Origin: CAVQGF01 sp045807945
GTDB taxonomy: Bacteria > Acidobacteriota > Terriglobia > Terriglobales > Acidobacteriaceae
Assembly (NCBI GenBank): GCA_045807945.1
Contig: JBJMGI010000056.1
Location: 4,358-68,357, forward strand
Direction of reading: 5' to 3'
DNA: 64,000 nucleotides
The notes under the pieces are model-generated. The model did no database searches, was not told the origin of the DNA, and was given only the letters and a program-made list of their open reading frames with translations. Shown here in pieces: positions 8,745 through 20,015 of the stretch; the first letter of the stretch is position 1; every line of letters begins with the position of its first letter. Made by a program: the position numbers and the translations under genes.

Positions 8745-9695
8745 TTATTTGCTCAGGTCGAACGAGTCCGCCACGCGCCAGCTCGGCTGGTCGCCTTTCA
8801 TTTCGAGCTTCACCATTTCCATGTGGAGCTTTCCTTTGTCGGAGGTGAAGCGGCAGTAGTGATAGGTCGGGCCGGGTTCTTTGTAGAAATCTTCAGGGCC
8901 GCGCGGCATGGTATACGGCTGCGCGCCGGCGCCGCCACTCACGATGTACATCACTCCGCCGTGCTCGTAGCGTTCGTAGTTATGGACGTGCCCCGCCACC
9001 TCGATGATCTTCGCCCTGATCTTCTTCTGCTGGGCTTCGAGGAAGGCGCCAAGGTTATGTTCCTGCGGACGCGCGGCGTGCCCGGTTTCATCGTTCGAGT
9101 GGGTATAAGAAGGATGATGCAGCAAGACGAAAACGAAGTCGGTCGCCGCCGGAATTTTGCTGAACTCTGACTCGAGCCACTGCATCTCCGGGCTGTGGTC
9201 GCCGACCATCATGTCGCTATCCACCGCGAGCACCCGAACATTCCCATACTGCGCGGCATAGTAACGGTTGTTCTGGAGTTGCGGGAATCGCTGAAAGAAA
9301 TTTGGGAGCGCGCTCTCACCGCCGCGTACGTCGTGGTTGCCCAGGATAGGGAACACTTGCAGCCCTGACCATGCTTTCGTCTCTTTGTCCCACTCGGCCC
9401 AGTCCATTGCATTGCCGCCGTTCAGCACCAGGTCTCCCGTGATGGCTACAAAAGCAGGTTGCTCGCCGGCGATCTTGTTGATCAGCGCCATGCGGCGGAC
9501 GGGATCGGTGTCCTTTGTATTCGCCGGATTCGTAGTGCGGAGATCGCCGTAAACGACGAACTTGAACGGATATTGCGCGGGCTGGAACGAGAGCGAAGGC
9601 GCACTGCTGCTGTTAGCGGCGGTCGCGATAAAAATGCCGGTCAGCAGCACGAACGCGGCCAGCAGCCGGGGGGCTATGGCTTTCCAATGAGACAT
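8745..9695 (-). CDS. Secreted metallophosphoesterase
   Basis: Calcineurin-like phosphoesterase of 316 residues with an N-terminal signal peptide (about residues 1-30). The binuclear metal motifs are present in order: YGDLR, ITGDLV, LGNHD, LLHHPSY and GHVHNYER. This resembles purple-acid-phosphatase/Icc-type exported phosphatases; substrate is unknown. It is monocistronic by spacing: 75 bases separate it from the downstream zinc-ribbon gene and 73 from the next gene upstream. Confidence 0.88.
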   Translation of the reverse strand: MSHWKAIAPRLLAAFVLLTGIFIATAANSSSAPSLSFQPAQYPFKFVVYGDLRTTNPANTKDTDPVRRMALINKIAGEQPAFVAITGDLVLNGGNAMDWAEWDKETKAWSGLQVFPILGNHDVRGGESALPNFFQRFPQLQNNRYYAAQYGNVRVLAVDSDMMVGDHSPEMQWLESEFSKIPAATDFVFVLLHHPSYTHSNDETGHAARPQEHNLGAFLEAQQKKIRAKIIEVAGHVHNYERYEHGGVMYIVSGGAGAQPYTMPRGPEDFYKEPGPTYHYCRFTSDKGKLHMEMVKLEMKGDQPSWRVADSFDLSK

Positions 9696-9768
9696 TCCGG
9701 TTTAGATGCAAGCTGCCGCTGGTGCGTTTCGCAAGAAACTGACGCACGGAATGACTACAGTCCACAAT

Positions 9769-10236
9769 TCAGGGCAGGATCACGGTCGTCGTTGTCAGAA
9801 GCTTCACGCGCACATTACCGTCTATCAGTGGATTCTTGAATGGATCACCCAGGCGCTCACCCGTTGGGCCTACTTGCCTGAGCGTGGCAGACGGTTGGTC
9901 CATACCAGTTGGCGAAAAGACGACGCCACAAGGCTCATTCGGCTTGAACTCCATTCCGGTCTTGGGAGTAACTTCAACTCGAACGGTCCCATCAGCACCA
10001 ACCACCGCTGTAGTCGGATTGTTGAGAACGTGCGACGCGGTTCCTAGGAAGTCGTTGATGTTGATAACCAACCGCGACCCCGGGGGCAAGTTTGTTGCTA
10101 TAAAGGCGTCGACGGTCCCGCCATTCTCTTGGCAGCGTGCAGAAAGGTAATACCGTTTCTGTTTTGATGAAGTCCTCGCACCCGCGACCCCCACAAGACT
10201 GGTCATGACGAGTACGGCAGCAATGATGCGAATCAT
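9769..10236 (-). CDS. Small secreted protein of unknown function
   Basis: 155 residues with a clear signal peptide (hydrophobic residues 3-18, then AGARTSS). The mature part has two cysteines (in SARCQENG and NEPCGVV) that could form a disulfide, and alternating beta-strand-like segments, suggesting a small beta-sandwich. I do not recognise the family. A strong GGAGGAG lies just before the ATG at 10236. Its base composition appears more AT-rich than the neighbouring genes, so it may be a lineage-specific or acquired gene. Confidence 0.7.
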   Translation of the reverse strand: MIRIIAAVLVMTSLVGVAGARTSSKQKRYYLSARCQENGGTVDAFIATNLPPGSRLVININDFLGTASHVLNNPTTAVVGADGTVRVEVTPKTGMEFKPNEPCGVVFSPTGMDQPSATLRQVGPTGERLGDPFKNPLIDGNVRVKLLTTTTVILP

Positions 10237-10368
10237 CGGCTCCTCCTCTTCAGCAATTTAGATGCTGTACTGCCGCTCCGTTTCAGTAACCGAAATATTC
10301 ATTTTGGGTGTCTAATAGAAGTGTCCCGCCAGCTTGCACCCCCAGACCACCAGGAGTAGATTGCAAAA

Positions 10369-13300
10369 ATGAGCTTGCGAAAGCGTTTATCTGCAGTTTT
10401 AGTTCTTCTTTTTACCTTTTCTATCCTTTCTTTAGCGCAAGGTGGGGGGCAACCTGGGCTACAACCCGGCGGCACCGCCAACGACAAAGGCGGCAACCAG
10501 CCTGTACGCATCACTCCGGGCGAAACAACTACCATCGAGCTGAAGGCGCCCGACTACTCGCGCGAGGCCATGGTCTATGAGCAGTACAAGACTCTGGTCC
10601 ATTTCGAGAACGATGGCACCGGCCGGCGTGATTCCACCGCCCGGATCCGGGTGCAGAGCGATGCCGGTGTGCAAGCCCTCGGCCAGCTTGTCTTCGGATA
10701 CAACGCAGCCAACGAGAAGATCGAGATCAACTACGTCCGCGTGAAAAAGAGTGAAGGCCAGGTTGTTACTACCGGCCCTGAAGCGGTGCAGGACCTGTCA
10801 TCTCCGGTTCAGCGCGACGCTCCGGTCTACACCGATACGCGCGAGAAGCACGTAACCGTTCCCGCGCTGCGGCCCGGGGAAGTGCTCGAGTACAGCGTCT
10901 CCACCATCACGACGACGCCTTACGCTCCCGGCCAGTTCTGGATGAGCTACGACTTCGAAAAAAACGCCATCGTGCTCGACGAGCAGCTCGAGATCAATGT
11001 TCCCAAAGGCCGCAAGATCACGTTGAAGGTGAAGCCCGGCACGGACGCCAGTGAGCGGGACGAAGGCGACCGTCACATTTATCTCTGGAAGAGTTCGCAT
11101 AAAGAGCGCGACGACGAGGACGATGATGCGAACAAAGACAAACTCACCGCCCGCGAGAAGAAGCACAAGAAAGATAAGGAAGCCAAGGACAACGAATTTC
11201 CGGCCATCCAGCTGACTACGTTCCCTAGCTGGGATGCCGTTGGCCAGTGGTATTCCGCGTTGCAGAAAGATCGCGTGATCCCCAATGCCGACGTGAAGGC
11301 GCGGGCACTGGAACTCACTCGCGACAAGAAGACTGAGATCGAAAAATTCCAAGCGCTGTACGACTACGTAGCGCGCAACTTCCGTTACGTTAGCTTGTCG
11401 CTCGGGCTGAGCCGCTACCAGCCGCACGCAGCAAGCGAGATTTTCGCGAATCAATACGGCGATTGCAAAGACAAGCACACCCTGCTCGCGGCCATGCTAA
11501 GCACCATTGGGCTGCACGCCGAGCCGGCTCTGATGAACAGCTCGCGCAAGATCGATCCTGATGTTCCGTCACCGTCGCAGTTCGACCACGTGATCACCGC
11601 GGTCCCGATGGGCAACGAGCTGATGTGGGTGGATACCACCACCGAGGTCGCGCCTTTTCGGCTGCTCAGCGCGAACCTGCGCGATAAAAAAGCGCTGCTG
11701 ATGCCGATAAGTGGTGCCGCCAAACTGGTCGATACGCCGACGGTTCCGCCATTCGTCAGCTCGCAACTGCTTACGGTGACAGGAAAAGTGAATGACTTCG
11801 GAAAGCTGAACGCGAACATTCACTGGCAGTTCCGCGGAGACGTGGAGCTGGTGATGCGCTACAGCATCCGCCACCTGCCGGAGACGCAGTGGAAGCGTTT
11901 CGCGCAAGGCCTCGACAACCTCATCGGCCTGCAAGGGGACGTTAGCGACCTTAAGGTCTCGCCTCCTGGCGCTACCGACCAGCCGTTCACGATGGATTAC
12001 GCCGTGGCGGCGCCGAACTTTTTGAATTGGTCGAGCAAGCACTCTCAGCTTGATATTCCGACGATGAATCCGCAGTTGCCGATGGCGGACGATGATCCTC
12101 CCGCGGACGCCGATCCGATCCAACTCGGCGCGCCAGGAGAGGTGAAGAGCAGCTTCAACATTGAACTGCCGAAATCGTTCAAGCCCACTCTGCCGCTGCC
12201 TATCGTGGTGAAGCGCGATTACGCCGAGTATTCGGCTGTGTACAAGAACGAGAACGGCGTGGTCAGCGGTGAACGCACGCTGCACATCGCGATGCCTGAG
12301 CTGCCGATCTCGCGCACGCGCGATTTCCTTGCTTTCCGCCGCACTGTAGACGCCGACCAGGACCAGAAGCTTGCTCTCGAGACTTCCGGCTCGGCGGCTC
12401 CAGAAGTTGCAGGAAACATTTCCAGCGACGAGCTCGAAGACGCAGCCGGTGACGCTCTCAAGGCCGGCAACTTCGACGCCGCTGCTGATCTGTACACAAA
12501 GCTCATCAAGCGCGACGCCACCCGCAAGAACGCCTACAACTACCTGGGTCGCGCCGAAATGGGACGCCGCAAGTTCGATCGCGCAATCGAGGCCTTCAAA
12601 AAGCAGATCGAGATCGAGCCTTACGACGAGACCGCATACAACAACCTCGCTGCTGTGTATCAGGAGCTTGGCAAGAACGAAGAGGCGGCAGCGGCGTATC
12701 AAAAGCAGATCGAGATCAGTCCGCTCGATAAGTACGCGCACTACGGACTGGGCTCCGTCTATCTCGATCAGAAGAATTTCAAGGATGCGGTGACGGAGCT
12801 CGAGAAGGCGGTGTCGCTCACACCGAACTGGCCGCCGGCGCACGTCGGTCTTGGACGCGCGTATCTGAATTCCAACCAGAACGACAAAGCAGTCGCGTCG
12901 TTCGACAAGGCTGTCGAGATCGAACCGTCTGCGTTGGTGTTCAACGACGTTGCCTATGAACTAGCGCGCAAGCAGGTTTCGCTCGACCGCGCGCTGGAGT
13001 ACGCGGAGTCGGCGGTTGAGGCTACAAACTCAACGCTGCGCAACGCGAACCTCGACCATCTCACGGTCCAGCAGACCACGCTCGTCAGCAGCCTTGCCGC
13101 ATTTTGGGACACTCTCGGTTGGGTCTACTACCAGCGCGGTGAGCTTCCGTTGGCTGAGAAATATGTCCACAGCTCGTGGCTGCTGATGCAGCACGGTGAA
13201 GTGGGCGACCACCTTGGGCAAATCTACGAAAAAGAAGGACGCAAGAGCGATGCCATCTCTGCCTATGCGCAGGCGCTGGCGAGTTTGCGTCCTGACCCTG

Positions 13301-13683
13301 ACACGCGCGGACACCTGGTGCGTTTGCTCGGCAGCGAGCAGAAGGTGCAGCCGCTGGTGGAACAAGCGGCGCCGCAGCTTCCGCTGGTCCGTTCGGTGAA
13401 GCTCGGCAAGTTGCTGCCGACGAGCGGCGAGAAGCAGCCAGTCTCGGCGGACTTCTTCGTACTGCTCTCGCCTCCAGGGAAGGTCGAGAGCGTTCGTTAC
13501 GTGAGCGGCGATGAAGGTCTGAAGAAATTTGCTGACACGCTGAAGAACTCGGACCTGGCCGGCGCATTCCCAGACAGCAATCCGACCAAGCTCATACGCC
13601 GCGGAACGCTTTCCTGCACGCCGAACTCGGGCGACTGCACGTTCGTGATGGCTGAGGCGGATTCGATCACCTCAGTGGACTAA
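10369..13683 (+). CDS. Secreted DUF3857-transglutaminase-like-TPR protein
   Basis: 1104 residues. Order of parts: signal peptide (1-24); a DUF3857-type beta domain to about residue 230; a charged Lys/Glu/Asp-rich stretch near 235-275; a transglutaminase-like domain (about 290-430); a second beta region to about 660; TPR repeats (about 690-900, with NAYNYLGRAE and TAYNNLAAVY helices); and a C-terminal domain. The papain-like triad is intact: C366 in YGDCKDKH, H407 in FDHVITAV and D422 in WVDTT. Such proteins are periplasmic or surface-attached, and an actual cross-linking activity has not generally been shown. An AGGAG lies 13 bases before the ATG. It ends at a strong two-way terminator. Confidence 0.88.
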   Translation: MSLRKRLSAVLVLLFTFSILSLAQGGGQPGLQPGGTANDKGGNQPVRITPGETTTIELKAPDYSREAMVYEQYKTLVHFENDGTGRRDSTARIRVQSDAGVQALGQLVFGYNAANEKIEINYVRVKKSEGQVVTTGPEAVQDLSSPVQRDAPVYTDTREKHVTVPALRPGEVLEYSVSTITTTPYAPGQFWMSYDFEKNAIVLDEQLEINVPKGRKITLKVKPGTDASERDEGDRHIYLWKSSHKERDDEDDDANKDKLTAREKKHKKDKEAKDNEFPAIQLTTFPSWDAVGQWYSALQKDRVIPNADVKARALELTRDKKTEIEKFQALYDYVARNFRYVSLSLGLSRYQPHAASEIFANQYGDCKDKHTLLAAMLSTIGLHAEPALMNSSRKIDPDVPSPSQFDHVITAVPMGNELMWVDTTTEVAPFRLLSANLRDKKALLMPISGAAKLVDTPTVPPFVSSQLLTVTGKVNDFGKLNANIHWQFRGDVELVMRYSIRHLPETQWKRFAQGLDNLIGLQGDVSDLKVSPPGATDQPFTMDYAVAAPNFLNWSSKHSQLDIPTMNPQLPMADDDPPADADPIQLGAPGEVKSSFNIELPKSFKPTLPLPIVVKRDYAEYSAVYKNENGVVSGERTLHIAMPELPISRTRDFLAFRRTVDADQDQKLALETSGSAAPEVAGNISSDELEDAAGDALKAGNFDAAADLYTKLIKRDATRKNAYNYLGRAEMGRRKFDRAIEAFKKQIEIEPYDETAYNNLAAVYQELGKNEEAAAAYQKQIEISPLDKYAHYGLGSVYLDQKNFKDAVTELEKAVSLTPNWPPAHVGLGRAYLNSNQNDKAVASFDKAVEIEPSALVFNDVAYELARKQVSLDRALEYAESAVEATNSTLRNANLDHLTVQQTTLVSSLAAFWDTLGWVYYQRGELPLAEKYVHSSWLLMQHGEVGDHLGQIYEKEGRKSDAISAYAQALASLRPDPDTRGHLVRLLGSEQKVQPLVEQAAPQLPLVRSVKLGKLLPTSGEKQPVSADFFVLLSPPGKVESVRYVSGDEGLKKFADTLKNSDLAGAFPDSNPTKLIRRGTLSCTPNSGDCTFVMAEADSITSVD

Positions 13684-13693
13684 CTCTTCACTC

Positions 13694-13733
13694 AGAACAA
13701 TAAGCCCCGGCTCAAGCCGGGGCTTATTGTTCT
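13694..13733. terminator. Bidirectional intrinsic terminator
   Basis: Perfect 17-base inverted repeat with a CTCAAG loop. The GC-rich core (GCCCCGG / CCGGGGC) is flanked by ATTGTTCT on each strand, so it can act in both directions between the convergent 1104-residue-protein gene and the PoxB-like gene. Confidence 0.9.
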
Positions 13734-13743
13734 GCCGTTGTGC

Positions 13744-15492
13744 CTAGATCAGCTCGCGAATCTTGTCGCCGAGAGCCGTGGCCGCGATTTTGCCGCGGTT
13801 CGGCTCGCCACGCGCCAATGACTCGGCAAAGTGCAGGGCCTGCTCGGCATTCACCTTCGGAGGCATCGGCGGAGTGAACTGGTCCACCGTCGCCTGTAAA
13901 ACCGCCGGCCCCGGCGCATTCAGGAACTCATCGAGCACGCGTCCACATTCCTTCGGTTCGTCAACCGAGAAACCTATAGCGCCGCATGCGTGAGCGACTT
14001 CGGCGAAGTCGATCGGCTGGAGCTCGCATCCGTATTCCGGATTGCCCAAGAAGACCATCTGCTCCCACTTGATCTGCCCGAGGGTGTCGTTCTTCACGAC
14101 CACCACCTTGATCGGCAACTGGTACTTCACCGCTGTCGCCATCTCTGCCATCAGCATGGAGAAGCCGCCATCGCCGACGAAGGCGATGCACTGCCGCTCG
14201 GGGAAAGCGATCTGCGCTGCAATGGTGTAGGGAAGTCCCGGCGCCATGCTAGCCAGCGTGCCGGAAAGCGAATACTTCTGCCCGCGCTTGGCCGGCAGGA
14301 AGCGCGCAAACCAGCTGGTGATGGTGCCGCTGTCGCACGAGACAATCGCGTCGTCGCGCAGGCGCTTGCCGAGTTCATTGGCGAGAAGCTGCGGCTTCAT
14401 GGGCTTTTCCATGAACGACGCGTGCTTCTGCATCAGCTCGTTCCAATCTTTTTTCCCGGCTTGTGCTTGTTGCAGGAACTTACGGTCTTCTTTACGGCGC
14501 AGCAATGGCAGCAACTCGCGCAGGCAGCTCGCGCTGTCTCCGACCAGGCCGACCTCCACTGGATATCGCAGGCCCACACGCTGCGGATTCAACTCGATCT
14601 GCACTCCCCGGGCTTGTCCCGGCTTGGGCATGAACTCGATGTAAGGGAACGAGCTGCCCACGATCAGCAGCGTGTCGCAATCTTCCATGGCTTCCTGCGA
14701 CGGTTTGGTGCCGAGCAATCCGATGCCGCCGGTGGTGAATGGCGAATCGTCAGGCACGCAATCCTTTCCGAGTAGCGCCTTGATTATCGGAGCGCCAAGC
14801 GCGTCGGCTGTTTGCTCCAACTCGTCCGTCGCGTGGTGTGCGCCTTGTCCGGCGAGGATTGCGACCTTTTTTCCTTCATTAAGGATGTCTGCCGCTTGCC
14901 GCAGCTGCGAAGGATCTGGCAGCCGCGCGCTGCGGGCATATTCATGTGACGTATGGTGCGGCACGTTGCGCTTGGAAGCCTTGCTCTTTTTTACTTCCAT
15001 CTCCTGTATGTCAACAGGGAAGCAGATGTGCGACACGCTTCGATAAGAAAGCGCCGTGCGGCAAGCAAGGTCGGTAACGTTCTGGACGTGTGTCGGGCCC
15101 ATGATGCGCTGGTTGTATTGCGCAACGTCAATGAAAGTCTTGTCGAGTTCCACGTCCTGCTGCGTGAAAGTTCCGACCAGATCGTGGAACTGCATCCCGG
15201 TGATCGCGAGCACAGGCGCGCCGTCGAGCTTGGCGTCATATAAGCCATTCAGAAGATGGATACCGCCCGGTCCGGAGGTCGCGAGGCAGACGCCGAGTTT
15301 TCCCGTGTACTTGGCGTAAGCGCAAGCCATGAAGGCCGCGGCCTCTTCGTGGCGCACCTGTATGAAGCGGACTTTATCTTGGCGGACTCGCAGGGCTTCC
15401 ATGATGCCGTTGATGCCATCGCCGGGTATGCCAAAGATGGTGTCAACGCCCCAATCCATCAGGGTTTCGATGAGCATGTCAGATGCATTCAT
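13744..15492 (-). CDS. poxB: ThDP-dependent pyruvate oxidase/dehydrogenase-like enzyme (PoxB family)
   Basis: 582 residues with the three ThDP-enzyme domains. The catalytic Glu lies in QVRHEEAAAF (about residue 49). The central FAD-type domain has LLGKDCVPDDSPFTTGG. The ThDP/Mg site reads FVGDGGFSML ending in KNDTLGQIKW. It most resembles PoxB-type pyruvate:quinone oxidoreductases, which make acetate and CO2 and pass electrons to quinone at the membrane. A PoxB-type C-terminal amphipathic lipid-binding helix is not evident, so acetolactate synthase-like or oxalyl-CoA-like roles remain possible. I choose ATG 15492 because GGGAGAG lies six bases upstream; the frame remains open for 22 more codons. 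A DUF4118-like membrane gene lies just upstream on the same strand. Confidence 0.85.
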   Translation of the reverse strand: MNASDMLIETLMDWGVDTIFGIPGDGINGIMEALRVRQDKVRFIQVRHEEAAAFMACAYAKYTGKLGVCLATSGPGGIHLLNGLYDAKLDGAPVLAITGMQFHDLVGTFTQQDVELDKTFIDVAQYNQRIMGPTHVQNVTDLACRTALSYRSVSHICFPVDIQEMEVKKSKASKRNVPHHTSHEYARSARLPDPSQLRQAADILNEGKKVAILAGQGAHHATDELEQTADALGAPIIKALLGKDCVPDDSPFTTGGIGLLGTKPSQEAMEDCDTLLIVGSSFPYIEFMPKPGQARGVQIELNPQRVGLRYPVEVGLVGDSASCLRELLPLLRRKEDRKFLQQAQAGKKDWNELMQKHASFMEKPMKPQLLANELGKRLRDDAIVSCDSGTITSWFARFLPAKRGQKYSLSGTLASMAPGLPYTIAAQIAFPERQCIAFVGDGGFSMLMAEMATAVKYQLPIKVVVVKNDTLGQIKWEQMVFLGNPEYGCELQPIDFAEVAHACGAIGFSVDEPKECGRVLDEFLNAPGPAVLQATVDQFTPPMPPKVNAEQALHFAESLARGEPNRGKIAATALGDKIRELI

Positions 15493-15564
15493 TTTTGTCT
15501 CTCCCATCAGGTGGGATGCTCGGGCGGGAGCGGAGGATTGCGCTGCCGGGAAGCGCACCGCCCT

Positions 15565-15948
15565 CTATTTGCGGAAGTGTTGATGCTCGGGCGGGTCGGC
15601 CAGGAGTTCTGAGCAGATGATTCCGCCTAACAACAACGCGGCCACATAGCCCGCAGCGGTGTGGTCATCGATGGCGAACCTTGCCACTGGTTTGTAGACA
15701 AACAAGGCGAGTGCAGCGGATGCGATGAATGTGCTCACGAAGCCGGCATGCCTTCCGAACTGGATCGCCAGCCAGATCACGATCACCAGAAAAATCAGTG
15801 GCAGGACCGCCGGTGGGGAGGGACTTCCCCCCCAGATAAGCACAGCCACTCCGGCAGCAGCAAGACAGATTGTGGCACCGACAAGCTCCCGTGCGGCGGC
15901 ACTCGAGAGTTTCAGCATGCAATTTGTTGGATGCGACAGGTGGGACAT
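15565..15948 (-). CDS. Small membrane protein resembling the KdpD-type DUF4118 domain
   Basis: 127 residues with four hydrophobic segments (about residues 22-41, 45-63, 66-86 and 97-115). The pattern of short helices with FVYKPVARFAIDD between the third and fourth resembles the four-helix DUF4118 sensor domain of KdpD-like kinases. Here it stands alone, with no kinase attached. It lies 72 bases upstream of poxB in the same orientation and probably shares its transcript. Family assignment is by pattern only. The start is ATG 15948; an internal ATG at 15918 is also possible. Confidence 0.6.
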   Translation of the reverse strand: MSHLSHPTNCMLKLSSAAARELVGATICLAAAGVAVLIWGGSPSPPAVLPLIFLVIVIWLAIQFGRHAGFVSTFIASAALALFVYKPVARFAIDDHTAAGYVAALLLGGIICSELLADPPEHQHFRK

Positions 15949-16050
15949 GCTACCCGTAAAATTTCCGTAAAGCAGCAGCTCTGGAAGTTTCTGCTGGCCG
16001 CGTCAATTGCCGAAAATTTATTTTCCACTAGCCAACTTCCATAATCGTCC

Positions 16051-16059
16051 TGCTATAAT
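16051..16059 (+). promoter_or_regulatory. Candidate extended -10 promoter of the respiratory operon
   Basis: TGC-TATAAT, a consensus extended -10, ends 93 bases before the ActA ATG, giving a leader of about 87 bases. No good -35 is visible at 16-18 base spacing. The rest of the 204-base divergent spacer (15949-16152) holds no gene. A short inverted repeat, GGAATC / GATTCC, lies at 16121-16138 in the leader. Confidence 0.5.
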
Positions 16060-16152
16060 CCTCTGTTTTGTTCGCACGTTTTTATTCGCTCTTCTAATTA
16101 GGTCACCAAGCTGTTGAACCGGAATCCTGAACGATTCCACGATTCAAACTGA

Positions 16153-16899
16153 ATGGCGCAGATCTTTCACCGCAGTGCTAATACGCTGGCGCGGGTCAGC
16201 ATCCTGGGCGCGGTTGTTTTATTGGCTGGCTTAGGCGCGATCATGTCGGAGGTGCAGCGCTCAGCGCACGTCACCCGGCAGGATGAAGCACGCGTGCAGA
16301 ATCCTCCGTTCAGCCATCAGCACCACGTTGGCGGACTCGGTCTCGATTGCCGCTACTGTCACACTTCGGTCGAGACCTCCAACTTCGCCGGCATTCCTCC
16401 AACCAAGACTTGCATGAATTGCCACTCGCAGATATGGACCAATGCGCCCATGCTCGAGCCCGTGCGTGAAAGCTTCCGCACCGGCAAGTCGCTGAACTGG
16501 GAACGCGTGCACGACCTGCCTGATTTCGTTTATTTCGACCACAGCATTCACATTAATAAAGGTGTGGGATGCCAAAGCTGCCACGGTCCCGTGGACAAGA
16601 TGCCGCTCATGTACCAGGCGAACTCGCTGCAGATGGAGTGGTGCCTCGATTGTCATCGCGCGCCCGATAAGTTCCTGCGCCCGAAGTACGTGGTCGGCAA
16701 TCCGAACAACCAGGTCTTCAGCATGGCCTATGAGCAGCCGAGCGCGATGAACCCGGTCACGGTGGATTTCGGCAAAGGCCCCGAGACTTTCAAGCAGCAA
16801 CGCAATTCCGAAGGAACAGGATTAGGACAGCGGTTGATCAAAGAGAACCACATCCGCGCGCCAAAAGAGATCACCAGCTGTTCAACGTGTCATAGATAA
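16153..16899 (+). CDS. actA: Alternative complex III subunit ActA, pentaheme cytochrome c
   Basis: Periplasmic multiheme cytochrome of the quinol:cytochrome c/oxidase oxidoreductase ACIII. One N-terminal membrane helix (about residues 14-32) is followed by five CxxCH heme sites starting at residues 66, 87, 140, 164 and 243. The 248-residue length fits ActA. It is the first gene of the operon and is preceded by an extended -10 promoter. The Shine-Dalgarno is weak. ActB begins 35 bases downstream after a heptamer repeat. Confidence 0.92.
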   Translation: MAQIFHRSANTLARVSILGAVVLLAGLGAIMSEVQRSAHVTRQDEARVQNPPFSHQHHVGGLGLDCRYCHTSVETSNFAGIPPTKTCMNCHSQIWTNAPMLEPVRESFRTGKSLNWERVHDLPDFVYFDHSIHINKGVGCQSCHGPVDKMPLMYQANSLQMEWCLDCHRAPDKFLRPKYVVGNPNNQVFSMAYEQPSAMNPVTVDFGKGPETFKQQRNSEGTGLGQRLIKENHIRAPKEITSCSTCHR

Positions 16900-16904
16900 A
16901 TTAA

Positions 16905-16932
16905 GAACTGAGAACCGGGAACTGAGAACTGA
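16905..16932 (+). repeat. Heptanucleotide tandem array before ActB
   Basis: Four consecutive 7-base units: GAACTGA, GAACCGG, GAACTGA, GAACTGA. They fill the ActA-ActB spacer and end three bases before the ActB TTG, in the place where a Shine-Dalgarno would be expected. Confidence 0.8.
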
Positions 16933-16934
16933 TT

Positions 16935-20011
<3,077 letters not shown>

Positions 20012-20015
<4 letters not shown>

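Noticed and set aside
11569..12843. 424-codon open frame antisense to the 1104-residue protein gene
   Set aside because: Arg/Val/Leu/His-rich composition typical of a reverse-frame shadow; the plus-strand protein has intact motifs throughout.
16121..16138. GGAATC / GATTCC inverted repeat in the actA leader as an operator
   Set aside because: Only six bases per arm with no second copy; recorded with the promoter but not called as a site.
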